64,000 nucleotides of DNA from Pseudalkalibacillus berkeleyi (GCF_021608225.1 NZ_JAKIJS010000002.1:62001-126000), one strand, 5' to 3'; counted from the stretch's first letter, positions 1 through 9,487 are shown. Notes: generated from the sequence alone by a model not told the origin. A program made the numbers and translations.

Positions 1-855
1 ATTGACCGTCATTACTCGTATATAAAAGAAGAAGGGTCGGACAGATATCTTGCCCTTTTAAAAGAAGTGATGAAACGTCAAGCTGAACTGATCGCGAAAT
101 GGCAGCTCGTCGGATTCATTCATGGCGTAATGAACACCGATAACATGACACTAAGTGGTGAAACGATTGACTACGGACCATGCGCATTTATGGATACATT
201 CGATCCAGCAACCGTCTTCAGCTCAATCGATACACAAGGACGATATGCGTATCGCAACCAACCAGCGATTGGGGCATGGAATCTCGCAAGGTTTGCGGAA
301 ACACTACTCCCACTCCTACATGAAGAACAAGAAGAAGCAATCAAGATCGCAGAAAATGAAATCGGAAAATTTGCCGACTACTACTATACCCACTGGCTAG
401 CAGGCATGCGGAAGAAACTCGGGTTATTTAACGAGGAAAAAGAAGACGAAACCCTATTCGAAGACCTGCTTAATCTCATGAAAGAACATGAAGCAGACTA
501 TACGAATACATTCCTAGCTTTAACATTTGATGAGGAATATGAAGGAACAGAAAATCTATTGAAAAGCTCAGCATTTGAAGAGTGGAAAAAACGCTGGCTG
601 GAAAGACTCGGAAGACAGGAGCAATCAAAAGAAGACGCTCACCAACTAATGAAAGACAACAACCCAGCACTGATTCCGAGGAATCATCGAGTAGAAGAAG
701 CTTTGGAAGCAGCAGTTGAGCAAGGTGATTACAGTGTAATGGAGAGGTTGCTTGAGGTTTTATCAGAACCATATGCTCACACCAAGCAGCAAGAAGAATA
801 TTGCAACTTCCCACCAGATTCAACACGTGCGTATCAAACATATTGTGGGACTTGA
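1..855 (+). CDS. selO: Protein adenylyltransferase SelO (YdiU), 3' part
   Basis: The frame is open from base 1, so the 5' part of the gene lies outside the window; 284 codons remain. SelO is a pseudokinase-fold enzyme that transfers AMP from ATP to Ser, Thr or Tyr of target proteins, with a role in redox stress. The segment [12 protein letters not shown] followed by [10 protein letters not shown] is the SelO active-site signature: by family knowledge the Asp and Asn of TDN and the Asp of DYGP are the catalytic and metal-binding residues, and all are present. The rest is the usual C-terminal helical region, including an [15 protein letters not shown] stretch. A terminator hairpin follows directly. 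Identification is firm; nothing can be said about its promoter. Confidence 0.95.
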   Translation: MDRHYSYIKEEGSDRYLALLKEVMKRQAELIAKWQLVGFIHGVMNTDNMTLSGETIDYGPCAFMDTFDPATVFSSIDTQGRYAYRNQPAIGAWNLARFAETLLPLLHEEQEEAIKIAENEIGKFADYYYTHWLAGMRKKLGLFNEEKEDETLFEDLLNLMKEHEADYTNTFLALTFDEEYEGTENLLKSSAFEEWKKRWLERLGRQEQSKEDAHQLMKDNNPALIPRNHRVEEALEAAVEQGDYSVMERLLEVLSEPYAHTKQQEEYCNFPPDSTRAYQTYCGT

Positions 856-869
856 TTTAATAATATGAT

Positions 870-916
870 GGGGCTGACATCAAAAGGACGATTTAACGTC
901 CATTTGTATCAGCCCC
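870..916 (+). terminator. Terminator of selO
   Basis: Outer stem GGGGCTGA (870-877) pairs with TCAGCCCC (909-916), with further inner pairing around GGACG/CGTCC. A T-rich tract follows at 918-934. Confidence 0.75.
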
Positions 917-950
917 ACCTTTATTTGATTTTTGGTGTAGAAGAACCAAA

Positions 951-1129
951 GAAGTGGAACGCAAGGAGCGAGAAGTGGAACGCAAGGAGCGAGAAGTGAA
1001 ACGCAAGAAGCGAGAAGTGGAACGCAAGGAGCGAGAAGTGGAACGCAAGGAGCGAGAAGTGAAACGCAAGAAGCGAGAAGTGAAACGCGAGGAGTGAGAA
1101 GTTAAATGCAAGGGGCGAGAAGTGAACGC
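951..1129. repeat. 21-bp tandem repeat, eight copies plus a partial ninth
   Basis: Units of 21 bp starting GAAGTGGAACGC begin at 951, 972, 993, 1014, 1035, 1056, 1077 and 1098, and a partial unit starts at 1119. Two main variants alternate: GTGGAACGCAAGGAG and GTGAAACGCAAGAAG. The last units are more diverged. The plus strand would read as a heptad EVERKER, but there is no start codon or ribosome site, so I treat it as a non-coding minisatellite between selO and the broken helicase gene. The remaining 1130-1346 holds only a probable extended -10 (TGG then TATAAT at 1288-1296). Confidence 0.9.
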
Positions 1130-1346
1130 ACCTTAACAATGTTAGAATGGTACTAACAAACAACCTAAAAGGAGCTCAATTTTCTATGAAGCTTAACTGA
1201 TTGGCTTTTAAAGTGTAGAGATTGAAATGGACTTTTGTTCTGGGAAATGTTCATAAAGAAAACCCTTCCTTAGCAATGGAAATTTAATGGTATAATCTTA
1301 CTGATCAAGTCTTTTTTAATTCAATTTGCATTTGAGGGATTTTATT

Positions 1347-1770
1347 ATGATTAAACAGGAGAAACTCATCGTTAATTCTGAGTCTACCAATCTTTTAAAA
1401 GAGTTAGTGTCATCATTAGAAACGTGTGCTTGATGCTATACAGGAAGCAAAAATAAGAGGTGTAGAGGGTCAGATTATTACATCTACCTATTTAAACTTT
1501 ACAGATCCTAAAGCATTAACTAAATTACGTGAGTTTGAGAATGTTGATTTAAGAGTATTTGTGACAGATCGTCATGTTGGTTTTCATACAAAGGCATACA
1601 TATTCGAATACAAAGACTATTATAAGGTAATGATAGGGTCATCAAACATTACTCAGTCTGCTTTAAAAAGTAATGTAGAGTGGAATGTAGAAATTATTTC
1701 TAAGCAAGATGAGTTATTCATGAGACAAGTTATTACGGAGTTTAAGCATTATGGGCAAGAAGTGCAGTAG
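1347..1770 (+). pseudogene. N-terminal phospholipase-D-like part of a broken PLD/helicase/DUF3427 gene
   Basis: An ATG at 1347, seven bases after GAGGGA, opens 28 codons (starting MIKQEKLIVN, ending SSLETCA) and stops at 1431-1433. The expected continuation resumes in another frame at about 1426 (LDAIQEAKIRG) and runs to a stop at 1768-1770. Compared with the family, about 25-30 residues that should lie between these pieces seem missing, so a deletion with frameshift is inferred. The second piece keeps the PLD-type core: ITSTYLNFTDPKAL, DRHVGFHTKAYIF (HxK motif) and IGSSNITQSALKSN. It then loses frame near 1755-1768; the downstream frame reads back through AVADEHFIQDYEKFL without a start. This is the first third of a gene normally coding for one roughly 950-aa protein. 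Confidence 0.8.
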
Positions 1771-1805
1771 CTGATGAGCATTTCATACAAGACTATGAAA
1801 AATTT

Positions 1806-3248
1806 TTGAAAAATGTTAAACAGGTCGCAGCTACTACTCCTCAAATCTATGAAAAAGCTGAATATATTGTGCCAAACAGCATGCAAAAGAGAGCGATGGA
1901 AAATCTAGAAAGATTAAGAGATCATGGGGAAAATAAGGCACTTGTAATCGCTGCAACAGGTACGGGTAAGACCTATATGTCAGCCTTTGATGTGAAGAAT
2001 CTTAGACCTAACAGATTATTATTTATCGTACATAGAGAAGAAATTTTAGCGAAAGCAAAAGAAACATTTAAAAAGCTATTACCGAATGAAGGAATTTCAT
2101 TCGGAATGCTTACCGGTAATCGAAAAGAGAGTCACTGTGACTATATTTTTGCAACCATACAAACCTTATCAAGGTGTTACGAAGAATTTGATTCTCATTC
2201 CTTCGATTACATCATTTATGATGAAGCGCATCATGTCACAGCGGATTCCTATCAAAATGTTATAGAATATTTCAAACCGAATTTTATGTTGGGGATGACT
2301 GCAACCCCTGAAAGAGGAGATAGTCGTTCTATTTTTGGTATATTTGATCACAATGTTGCACTAGAAGTAAGGCTACATGATGCATTAGAAGATGATATTG
2401 TTGTGCCTTTCCATTACTTCGGTATAACGGACATTGACAACATTGACTTGAGTGATGTATCCATCAATGATTTTGATGAAATTACAAAACGGTTGAAGGT
2501 AAATGAACGAGTTGAATTTATTATTGAAAAAATGAACTTTTATAGCTTTGATGGCGAGAAGAGAAAAGGCTTAGGTTTTTGTGCAAGTCGAGAACATGCT
2601 CGTTACATGTCAGATGAATTTAATAAAAGGGGAATTTCAAGTACAGTCTTAACAGGAGAAGATTCAGTTTCAGTTCGGCAAGCACAAATACAAGCATTGG
2701 AGGACCATCGAAATCCACTCCAATTTATTTTCACAGTGGATATTTTTAACGAAGGAGTGGATATTCCCTCTGTTAATACTGTATTAATGCTTAGACCTAC
2801 AAACTCGCCAATTATCTTTATCCAACAACTTGGACGAGGTTTAAGAAAACACCCGGGTAAAGAATTTCTGACAGTTCTTGATTTTATTGGGAATCATACT
2901 AAAACTTTTTTAATTGCAATCGCATTAAACGGAGAGAGGTATTACGATAAGGAAAGTCTAAAAGTAGCCATATCAACAGGGTTTGCTCATCTTCCAGGTG
3001 CTACCCATATACAAATGGATCGAATTTCGCAGGAGCGAATTTTAGCACAGATTGACAATGAACAATTTACTTCAATGAAATATTTAAAAGAAGAGTACTT
3101 TGAATTTAAAAAAGTAAGGGCAGGGCGAATTCCATACTTACTGATGGATTTTCACAAGTATGACGGTGCACCAGATCCAATTAAATTTATAAAAAAGGAT
3201 GGTACCTATCTTCAATTCGTAGCCAAAGTAGAGAAAGATCAGGAATGA
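1806..3248 (+). pseudogene. Superfamily 2 helicase core of the same broken gene
   Basis: The open frame of 480 codons carries a complete SF2 helicase: Walker A AATGTGKT, motif II DEAH (IIYDEAHHVTADS), motif III GMTATPERGD and motif VI QQLGRGLRKHPGK. The frame can be followed upstream of 1806 without a stop to about 1761 in PLD-linker sequence, so the TTG at 1806 is not a convincing natural start. It ends TGA at 3246-3248 in KVEKDQE, exactly where the DUF3427 frame begins, so a one-base shift separates the two. Helicases of this architecture act on DNA and are often in accessory or defence loci. It may still be expressed as a free-standing helicase, but decay is more likely. Confidence 0.75.
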
Positions 3249-4105
3249 AGGGATTACTAGTATATGAACAGTTTGAGAAATCGTTGAAATGGTTGTCTAG
3301 TATGTTGCCGATTAAACGCATTTATGATTTTTGTATATTACGCTATTTAATCGATTATGAGAATATCTCTTTTGAACAAGCAAAAGACGAAATAATGAAA
3401 TGGGTAAATGATGTGGATGATGATAGTGTCTATCATTCCATGGAGTTTTTAAATCAAGATTATTTTGATTCCGGACAAAAGTCTAGAATTCCAGCATTAT
3501 GTGAATATCGAAGGGGGAAGTTGTATCGTACTTCTGTGTTAAATGAGTTGCTTCGAAACCCAAGACATAAAGAAATGATAGAAGACGTACTTGAATACGG
3601 ATTATTTAGATATGATCGAGAGTTTGGTGAATCATATTTTGGCTTGCCACATTTTAAACTTTACGAGCAATATCAAATGATGGATTCAGCACTCTTATCC
3701 AATTATCGTAAAAGTCACTCAGCTTTCAGAGGGTCAGGGTTGCTGGCAAATGGTAATGATTACTTCCTGTTTGTTGATTTACATAAAGAGGCAGATATTG
3801 ATGAGCGACTGAACTATAATGACAAAATCATAGACCGTAACTCATTTCAATGGGAGTCGCAAAACAATACGACACAACATTCAGAACGTGGGAAAAACAT
3901 TATTTTTAATCAGGAGCGAGGAATTAACCTTCATCTTTTCGTTCGAAAATATCGTGAGATCGAAAAAAGTAATATAGAACCGTTTATTTACTTGGGTAAA
4001 GTAAATACAAGATCGTTCAAAGGAGAGCGTCCTATTGAAGTACAATTTGATTTAGAGCATACAATTCCACAACAACTTTACATTGAATTAACTGAGAAAG
4101 TGTAG
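3245..4105 (+). pseudogene. C-terminal DUF3427 part of the broken helicase gene
   Basis: ATG at 3245 overlaps the helicase stop by four bases (ATGA), so translational coupling is formally possible, but no ribosome site is seen. The 286-aa product begins in sequence typical of the DUF3427 region (LPIKRIYDFCILRYLI). Its C-terminal part, YFLFVDLHKEADIDERLNYN to the end, resembles the terminal domain of this family, including FQWESQNNTTQHSERG and a closing LEHTIPQQLYIELTEKV. In homologues this region is continuous with the helicase. The stop lies inside the left arm of a shared bidirectional terminator. Confidence 0.75.
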
Positions 4106-4128
4106 TCTTGAATAAGAAGACTACACTT
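4098..4128. terminator. Bidirectional terminator between the helicase remnant and the NUDIX gene
   Basis: Perfect 12-bp stem AAGTGTAGTCTT (4098-4109) with AAGACTACACTT (4117-4128), followed by T residues on the plus strand. It contains the stop codons of both converging genes. Confidence 0.9.
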
Positions 4129-4519
4129 TTTCTTCTATTAGTTGGTTAACTGCAGGGATATCTGCTGGTGCCCAAACCAATGATTTGAGGTTTTCTCTTT
4201 TGAGCCAAACAAGTTTGGAGTGCTCACTTTTTGTTGGATTACCATTAATTAGCGAAGCGTTTAGGACAATGAGATGGATAATAAAATTATCATATTCGTG
4301 TACGGTTTCATTAAAAACATCATGAGCTTTAATTTCACAGGAGAGTTCTTCTTGAATTTCTCTCTCCAAAGCAGATTGTAGGTCTTCGCCTTCTTCAACT
4401 TTCCCGCCAGGAAATTCCCACATGTTCGGAATTGCCATTTCTGGGGCACGTAACGCACATAAAATCTCTTCATTTTGATTTTTAATAATAGCTGCAACTA
4501 CTTTTACTGTCTTTTTCAT
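4121..4519 (-). CDS. NUDIX hydrolase, MutT-like
   Basis: A 132-aa protein with a NUDIX box at residues 39-60 (GKVEEGE, then REIQEEL); the final Gly of the consensus is Ser here. The upstream WEFPGG and the single-domain size match MutT-type (deoxy)nucleoside triphosphate pyrophosphohydrolases, which clean 8-oxo-dGTP or other damaged nucleotides from the pool. Substrate cannot be read from sequence. ATG at 4519 is preceded by a good AAGGAAGGGGAAG ribosome site. It converges on the DUF3427 helicase remnant and shares its terminator, so it may have been part of the same accessory locus. Confidence 0.88.
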   Translation of the reverse strand: MKKTVKVVAAIIKNQNEEILCALRAPEMAIPNMWEFPGGKVEEGEDLQSALEREIQEELSCEIKAHDVFNETVHEYDNFIIHLIVLNASLINGNPTKSEHSKLVWLKRENLKSLVWAPADIPAVNQLIEEKV

Positions 4520-4695
4520 GCTTCCCCTTCCTTTCTCTACCCCATCTTAGCATAGCAAGAAATGAGAAGTAATCTTTAGAAGATCTATTGAATTATGCTT
4601 TTTGAAATAGGTCTTCTGATATTATGAAATTACATCGGGCAACTTGCTTAAATAAATGGAAAAGGAAGTTGTATCTTTAAAAAGGTGGTGATTGT

Positions 4696-5679
4696 ATGAA
4701 AGCAGGCTGGGAACGTTCTCACGAATTGATCATGCCAGAACTGGAGACAGTTCGTAATTTAGCATTTTTCAAACATAAAGAAGTTCATAAAATCTCCCCG
4801 TTAAGTGGCGGTTTGAATAATTCGAATATAAAGGTGACGACGGATGATGGAGTCAATTATGTGCTGAGAATCTACAGTCGTAATAAGACAAGTTTACATA
4901 TTGAGCGGGAACTTATAAAAGGATTTAGTGGGGAGATTCCTGTTCCTCAGGTGCTTTATTTTGATGATTCATGCACGGACTTGGAACATCCTTTCCTCAT
5001 CATGAGCTGGGTGGATGGTGTTCAGCTTTCGGAACTAATGTACCAGCAGAATAAAGAGAGAATCGTAACTGCAGCCAGGGATGTCGGTATGTATTTAGCG
5101 AAGATCCATCAAGTGAAATTCCCGCAATCCGGATTTTTCGATGAACAATTGTACATTCAAGAAACCGTTGAATTCGGTTCCGACTTATTCTTATCACTAA
5201 TTGAAGAAATGCTAATCAATGGACACGCGGACAGGCATATTGGTAGAGATTTGTGCAACGAGGTTCTGCATTTCTGTCAAAATCACGCGCATCTAATGGA
5301 TGAACCAGGTGAACAAAGTACGCTTGTACATAGTGATTTCAACCCATTGAATATTCTTGTGGATCAAACAGGAGCCGTTACAGGAATCCTTGATTGGGAG
5401 TATGCGATGAGTGGTTCGCCAATGATGGATATCGGCAATATGTTGAGATATGAAAAGGTTTCAGACAGTACCTTCATGTCTCCGTTCCTCTCGAGTTATG
5501 TGGCTCATGGTGGCTATTTACCGGAAAAGTGGCTACAAAAGGCAAAGCTTCATGATTTGGTCGCATTAAGTGGATTAGTCAACAAAGAGGAGTGTGGAGA
5601 GGCGAGAATTGCAGATATCAAAAGGCTAATTCTTCAAACAATGGAAGAATGGGATTTGTATGAAGACGTTCAGAAATAA
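4696..5679 (+). CDS. Aminoglycoside-phosphotransferase-family kinase
   Basis: A 327-aa protein of the APH/choline-kinase-like fold. Seen: N-terminal glycine-rich LSGGLNNSNIKV (36-47), catalytic loop HSDFNPLNIL (H212, D214, N219) and the metal-binding GILDWEYA (D233), followed by PMMDIGNMLRY. These show an ATP-dependent phosphotransferase acting on a hydroxyl of a small molecule. The family covers antibiotic, choline, homoserine and sugar kinases, and nothing here picks the substrate. ATG at 4696 has GGTGGTG upstream at good spacing. It is monocistronic; no clear terminator follows. Drug resistance should not be assumed. Confidence 0.85.
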   Translation: MKAGWERSHELIMPELETVRNLAFFKHKEVHKISPLSGGLNNSNIKVTTDDGVNYVLRIYSRNKTSLHIERELIKGFSGEIPVPQVLYFDDSCTDLEHPFLIMSWVDGVQLSELMYQQNKERIVTAARDVGMYLAKIHQVKFPQSGFFDEQLYIQETVEFGSDLFLSLIEEMLINGHADRHIGRDLCNEVLHFCQNHAHLMDEPGEQSTLVHSDFNPLNILVDQTGAVTGILDWEYAMSGSPMMDIGNMLRYEKVSDSTFMSPFLSSYVAHGGYLPEKWLQKAKLHDLVALSGLVNKEECGEARIADIKRLILQTMEEWDLYEDVQK

Positions 5680-5699
5680 GCTGTCGAAAAAAGAAAGTG

Positions 5700-5709
5700 G
5701 ACTATAGTC
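5700..5709. repeat. GACTATAGTC palindrome, copy 1
   Basis: A 10-bp perfect palindrome in the 290-base gap 5680-5969. It is followed by CAGCCTCCTGCCG and, about 80 bases on, CTGAAATTAC. A similar arrangement recurs at 21137. No gene, terminator or promoter is convincing in the rest of this gap. Confidence 0.5.
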
Positions 5710-5969
5710 AGCCTCCTGCCGATCTGTGTCGCAAATGTGCTAGGAAGTATTTGTTATTTCCCTCTGAAATTACGTTTTTTTGTTGGAAGGAGAGCGTATT
5801 TGACATACGGAAAATGGGTGAAACAACAACAATTTCATCATATCCGTATCCGTGTTAAAAGAAATCCATGCCCCTTACTTTGAAAGAGTGAACACTTCAT
5901 TTCATCAAAAATCTCTCATGCATGTCTCTTTTCCGACTTTGCTCATACACTTAATGTGGGGGCGATGTT

Positions 5970-7127
5970 ATGAGCGAGAAGCGTAGGGGTATGCTTGCCA
6001 TTTATACGGTTTTGTTTTTAATGTCTTTGAGTTTACATATACAGTTTCCAATTTTTACGCCTTTTGCGGTGGCGCTTGGAGCGACAAGCTTTGTAGTAAG
6101 CATATTGATGAGTGTGTCTTCGTTTGCGAACCTATGTGGGAATTTAACCGCTGGTCCTCTTATTGATAAAATAGGCAAAAAACAGTTCATTGTCGCCCCG
6201 CTTTTTATATCTGGATGTTTAATGATCGGACATGGATTTGTGACGGAGATTGATAGCTTATTAGTGCTGCGCCTTTTCAACGGTCTGATCCTCGCGTTTA
6301 TGACACCTGCTTGTTTTGCGTTACTGTCTGGTTATGCGAAAAATAGCCAACAACAAGGGCGGAACATGGCATTTAACGGGTTACTAATTACGATTGCGCA
6401 TATCGTAGCACCAATTATTGGCGGCTATTTAGTTGAGTTTGCTGGTTTTAGAGGCACGTATTTCATTATCGGTTCAGCGATTTTACTTACGGGAATCTTT
6501 GCGCTCTTGTATATTAAAGAATTTGAACCGATCGTCTTACATAAAAAAGGTGCGAGTAAAAACAGTGGGTTGAAGCTGGATCAACAGCTGGTGGCTGTCT
6601 ATTTTGTGGCGTTTTCCTTAATGTACGCCCAAGGAACCCTTGCATTTGAGCTGCCCTTTTTGATCGTTGAAGAAGGGATGTCATCAAGTTCAGCTGGTAT
6701 GTTGTTTAGCTATGTTGGAATGGGCACGCTAATTGTCGTCTGTATGACCTGGGTTAATAGAATTTCAGCATCGATTCGATCGATGTTTGGCCTATTCATA
6801 TTAGCAATTTGCTTTTATCAAATGTTTGTTCCTTTCGTACCACTCAAGCTCAGTCAGGTGTTATTTGTCGTAGGGATTGGTTTAGGTGTGCTGTTTCCTG
6901 CTCTTACAACACTTCTTACTGAGAAAATTGATAAAAGTAAGCACGGGACAGCGTTCGGGATTTTATCAGCCGTTTTCTCTTTAGGGATGATCTCAAGCTC
7001 CCTTATGGCAGGTGCTTTTAGAGACGTGATTTCACCTTACTTCTTCACCTTTATTGTGATTGGTATCGCCATCACGGTCATCGGAATGTACCTCATTAAA
7101 CTAAATCCAAAGCCTGTACTCGATTAA
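5970..7127 (+). CDS. Major facilitator superfamily transporter
   Basis: A 385-aa, very hydrophobic protein with about 12 predicted membrane segments in two six-helix halves separated by a charged linker around residues 188-205 (FEPIVLHKKGASKNSG). The loop LIDKIGKKQ after helix 2 matches the MFS motif A (GxLxDRxGRR type). Size and topology are those of a proton-driven drug or metabolite exporter of the 12-TM class. The substrate is unknown. ATG at 5970 follows GGGGGCGATGTT. It has its own terminator and is probably monocistronic. Confidence 0.88.
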   Translation: MSEKRRGMLAIYTVLFLMSLSLHIQFPIFTPFAVALGATSFVVSILMSVSSFANLCGNLTAGPLIDKIGKKQFIVAPLFISGCLMIGHGFVTEIDSLLVLRLFNGLILAFMTPACFALLSGYAKNSQQQGRNMAFNGLLITIAHIVAPIIGGYLVEFAGFRGTYFIIGSAILLTGIFALLYIKEFEPIVLHKKGASKNSGLKLDQQLVAVYFVAFSLMYAQGTLAFELPFLIVEEGMSSSSAGMLFSYVGMGTLIVVCMTWVNRISASIRSMFGLFILAICFYQMFVPFVPLKLSQVLFVVGIGLGVLFPALTTLLTEKIDKSKHGTAFGILSAVFSLGMISSSLMAGAFRDVISPYFFTFIVIGIAITVIGMYLIKLNPKPVLD

Positions 7128-7139
7128 TAGGTAGAAGGG

Positions 7140-7169
7140 ATCCACATGTGGTAAACATCCAATGTGGAT
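7140..7169 (+). terminator. Terminator of the MFS gene
   Basis: Stem ATCCACAT (7140-7147) with ATGTGGAT (7162-7169), followed by TTTTATTTATTTT. Confidence 0.85.
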
Positions 7170-7274
7170 TTTTATTTATTTTGATCTAGTAGGAGGATGA
7201 GCCATCGATCTAACGAAGTTGTAAGGCAAGTGAAAGCATGCAAGGAGCGGTTTTTTAGAAAAGGTGGTACATAT

Positions 7275-8363
7275 ATGAATAGCAAACGATTGTTAGAAGC
7301 GATAACGAAAACAGAGTATCAAATTATGGGTCATACCCGTCGAGACACGCAAGTTCTTCAAAAGGCTTTAAATCAGTTGGATGGCCCACTAGATAGTGAT
7401 ATGTACGGTCGGGGTAAGGTCATTGAGGACTTCCAGGAGAAGATGGCGAATTACCTTGGGAAGGAAAGCTCAGTCTTTTTCCCGAGTGGGACGATGGCGC
7501 AGCAGATTGCGCTTCGGATTTGGTGTGATGAAAAGGATTTGAAAAAAGTGGCCTATCATCCGTTGTGTCATTTAGAGATTCATGAGGAGGATGGCTTGAA
7601 AGAGCTGCATCAGATCGAACCGATTTTGCTTGCGGAAAAAAGCAGAGTGATTGACTTAGATGATGTTGTGAACATGGATGAGGACATCGCATGTTTATTA
7701 CTAGAGTTGCCCCAGCGAGAGATAGGTGGGCAACTACCAAGCTATGAAACACTAGCATCTATTTCGGATTACTGTCGGGAAAAGGGCATAAGGCTCCATT
7801 TAGATGGTGCTAGATTACTAGAGATTCTCCCATACTATCAAAAAACAGCTGCTGAAGTTTGTGCGCTATTTGATAGTGTTTATGTTTCTTTTTACAAAGG
7901 AATTGGTGGAGTAGCGGGAGCGATCCTTGCTGGTAATCAAGCTTTCACCGAGCAGTCGAAAATTTGGAAAAGACGTCATGGGGGAGACCTGATTAGCCTT
8001 TATCCTTACATTATCAGTGCGGACTATTATTTTGATCAACGTGAATCGAAAATGGAAGCGTACTATGAAGAGGCAAAAGAGCTAGCGGATAAGTTCAATC
8101 AATGTTCGCTGATTTCAACCGTTCCGGAGGTGCCAGTATCGAATATGTTTCATGTGCACTTGCAAGTAGCGAAAGACCGGGCTGAACAAATATTAGCCGA
8201 GGTGATGGAAGAGACGGGTCTAGGATTAGCAAGCTATGTCAGACCGACAAGTGAAACTTCGTGCACTTATGAGGTCAGCATTGGAGACAGATATGCGACG
8301 ATCCCAAAAGAACTTCTTACAAGTACATTTGATATGCTAGATGAAAAGTTAGCATCCAAATAG
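7275..8363 (+). CDS. Threonine-aldolase-type PLP enzyme (beta-eliminating lyase family)
   Basis: Fold-type I PLP enzyme of 362 aa. Features: DMYGRG (42-47) and FFPSGTMAQQIAL (68-80) near the cofactor, LHLDGARL (174-181, Asp177 to the PLP nitrogen) and SFYKGIGG with Lys208 as the likely Schiff-base lysine. The family cleaves L-threonine or allo-threonine to glycine and acetaldehyde, or acts on related beta-hydroxy amino acids; substrate is inferred only. I choose ATG 7275 because AAAAGGTGG sits seven bases upstream. An in-frame ATG at 7197 directly abuts an AGGAGG with no spacing and would add 26 residues not expected in the family. A hairpin terminator follows. Confidence 0.88.
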   Translation: MNSKRLLEAITKTEYQIMGHTRRDTQVLQKALNQLDGPLDSDMYGRGKVIEDFQEKMANYLGKESSVFFPSGTMAQQIALRIWCDEKDLKKVAYHPLCHLEIHEEDGLKELHQIEPILLAEKSRVIDLDDVVNMDEDIACLLLELPQREIGGQLPSYETLASISDYCREKGIRLHLDGARLLEILPYYQKTAAEVCALFDSVYVSFYKGIGGVAGAILAGNQAFTEQSKIWKRRHGGDLISLYPYIISADYYFDQRESKMEAYYEEAKELADKFNQCSLISTVPEVPVSNMFHVHLQVAKDRAEQILAEVMEETGLGLASYVRPTSETSCTYEVSIGDRYATIPKELLTSTFDMLDEKLASK

Positions 8364-8687
8364 AAATATGTACGGTATGATCAAGTTGGTCATACCGTTT
8401 TCTTATTTTTTTTGGCAAGAAAAAGAAATTGCAAAGCATCAGGATAAAAAAGCTCGTAAAAAACAATCCGGGAACCATGATAAGATCCGCCCCGTCAGTT
8501 GCCAGTCCGCCAAACAAATTTCCGATGACAGCTGAAACGATGAACTCTGATGCAATAATAATGAAAATCAAGTATACTGACAAACTCGAACGTAACCGAA
8601 AGGAGATAGCGAGGACAACACAAATGATGAAAGGCACAAGAAGATATATATATGAATCGGCTCTAGAAAGCTAATCCAATAAGTCAT
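8317..8687 (-). pseudogene. Small membrane protein gene interrupted by a frameshift in an AT repeat
   Basis: On the minus strand an AAGGAGA (8696-8702) stands eight bases before ATG 8687, which opens MTYWISFLEPIHIYI. That frame fails after a few more codons. The adjacent frame, open from about 8660 to 8317, encodes a hydrophobic protein with about three membrane helices (VPFIICVVLAISF..., YLIFIIIASEFIVSAVIG, MVPGLFFTSFFILML). The switch falls on (AT)5 at 8644-8653; losing one AT unit would join the frames. The 3' end also looks odd: it runs through the convergent aldolase terminator, and a slip in the T8 run at 8406-8413 would give a natural stop at the hairpin. No family recognised. Confidence 0.55.
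8372..8398 (+). terminator. Terminator of the threonine-aldolase-like gene
   Basis: Stem ACGGTATGA (8372-8380) with TCATACCGT (8390-8398), followed by TTTTCTTATTTTTTTT. Confidence 0.85.
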
Positions 8688-8777
8688 TTTTATGTTCTCC
8701 TTTGTTAGTTGGCTTTTTATATAAAAAGGGAAATTTAACAATTAAAGTATAGCATAAGGTGTCAAAAAAACACTGAG

Positions 8778-8787
8778 GACTATAGTA
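8778..8787. repeat. GACTATAGT motif, copy 3 (imperfect)
   Basis: GACTATAGTA within GAGGACTATAGTAATCCTC, where GAGGA and TCCTC also pair. It lies in the 238-base gap 8688-8925, which otherwise shows only AT-rich sequence that may hold the divergent promoters. Confidence 0.35.
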
Positions 8788-8925
8788 ATCCTCCAGACGG
8801 TTTTTGTCAGATTAAAGATGTAATATTTTTTGTCATCTAGTAACATATTGAAAGGTTTTCAACTTCATTTAAAGAATATGTCTTTTAATAGAATGTGGAA
8901 AATAAAACGTTAGCGAGGGATTTCT

Positions 8926-9444
8926 ATGTTTGACCCTACGATTTTTGATAATTTGAAGGTTTCTTTTGAGAATTACGTTTATGATCTGGAGGATAACCTA
9001 TCTGGCGAAGTGAAGGTAACAAACCGGGTAGACAATATGGACTTTGCGACGATGTCTCGTGAGTTTGTGCTTCAGTTCAAGCATAAGGATGCACCGGATG
9101 TAACAATGGATATTGTGTTGAAAACGGGTTTGAAAGATTTATCAGCTGAGATTTTAGAAACGATCGGTAAAGAACCCGGCTGTACGTTATTGGTCCGTTT
9201 TTACAAAGAGGTTTCGGAAGTTGAGAGGCAGTGTGCGCAAATTGAATCGACCCTGCATGATATTTGGCAACAAGAAAATTTACCGAAGCAAACGTTATCT
9301 ACTGTATATGGTAGTGATCAGAACGTGTATATGAACACGATTGAAGTGACGCTTGACCAACGGATTAATGAGGATCAAATCAGTGATATCCCAGACCTTG
9401 TGGAGCATATACTAGATTCAGCTTTCCAGTTGGAAATAACCTAA
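8926..9444 (+). CDS. Conserved-looking hypothetical protein, 172 aa
   Basis: A soluble, acidic protein with no signal peptide, membrane segment or motif that I recognise. It begins MFDPTIFDNLKVSFENYVYD and has alternating strand and helix character, with a Cys in EPGCTLLVRFYKEV and another in VERQCAQIE. ATG at 8926 follows GCGAGGG at seven bases, so translation is credible. Codon use is like its neighbours. It lies 43 bases upstream of a lipoprotein gene in the same direction, so the two may be co-transcribed. No function is proposed. Confidence 0.75.
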   Translation: MFDPTIFDNLKVSFENYVYDLEDNLSGEVKVTNRVDNMDFATMSREFVLQFKHKDAPDVTMDIVLKTGLKDLSAEILETIGKEPGCTLLVRFYKEVSEVERQCAQIESTLHDIWQQENLPKQTLSTVYGSDQNVYMNTIEVTLDQRINEDQISDIPDLVEHILDSAFQLEIT

Positions 9445-9487
9445 CACTAATCGAAAAAATGTTAGATTAAATTTAAGGGAGATTGCC

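Noticed and set aside
893-1163. Overlapping minus-strand ORFs across the 21-bp repeat
   Set aside because: Open only because the repeat length is a multiple of three; no ribosome site.
4696-5679. Aminoglycoside resistance gene
   Set aside because: APH fold only; the family includes many metabolic kinases and no resistance-type signature was seen.
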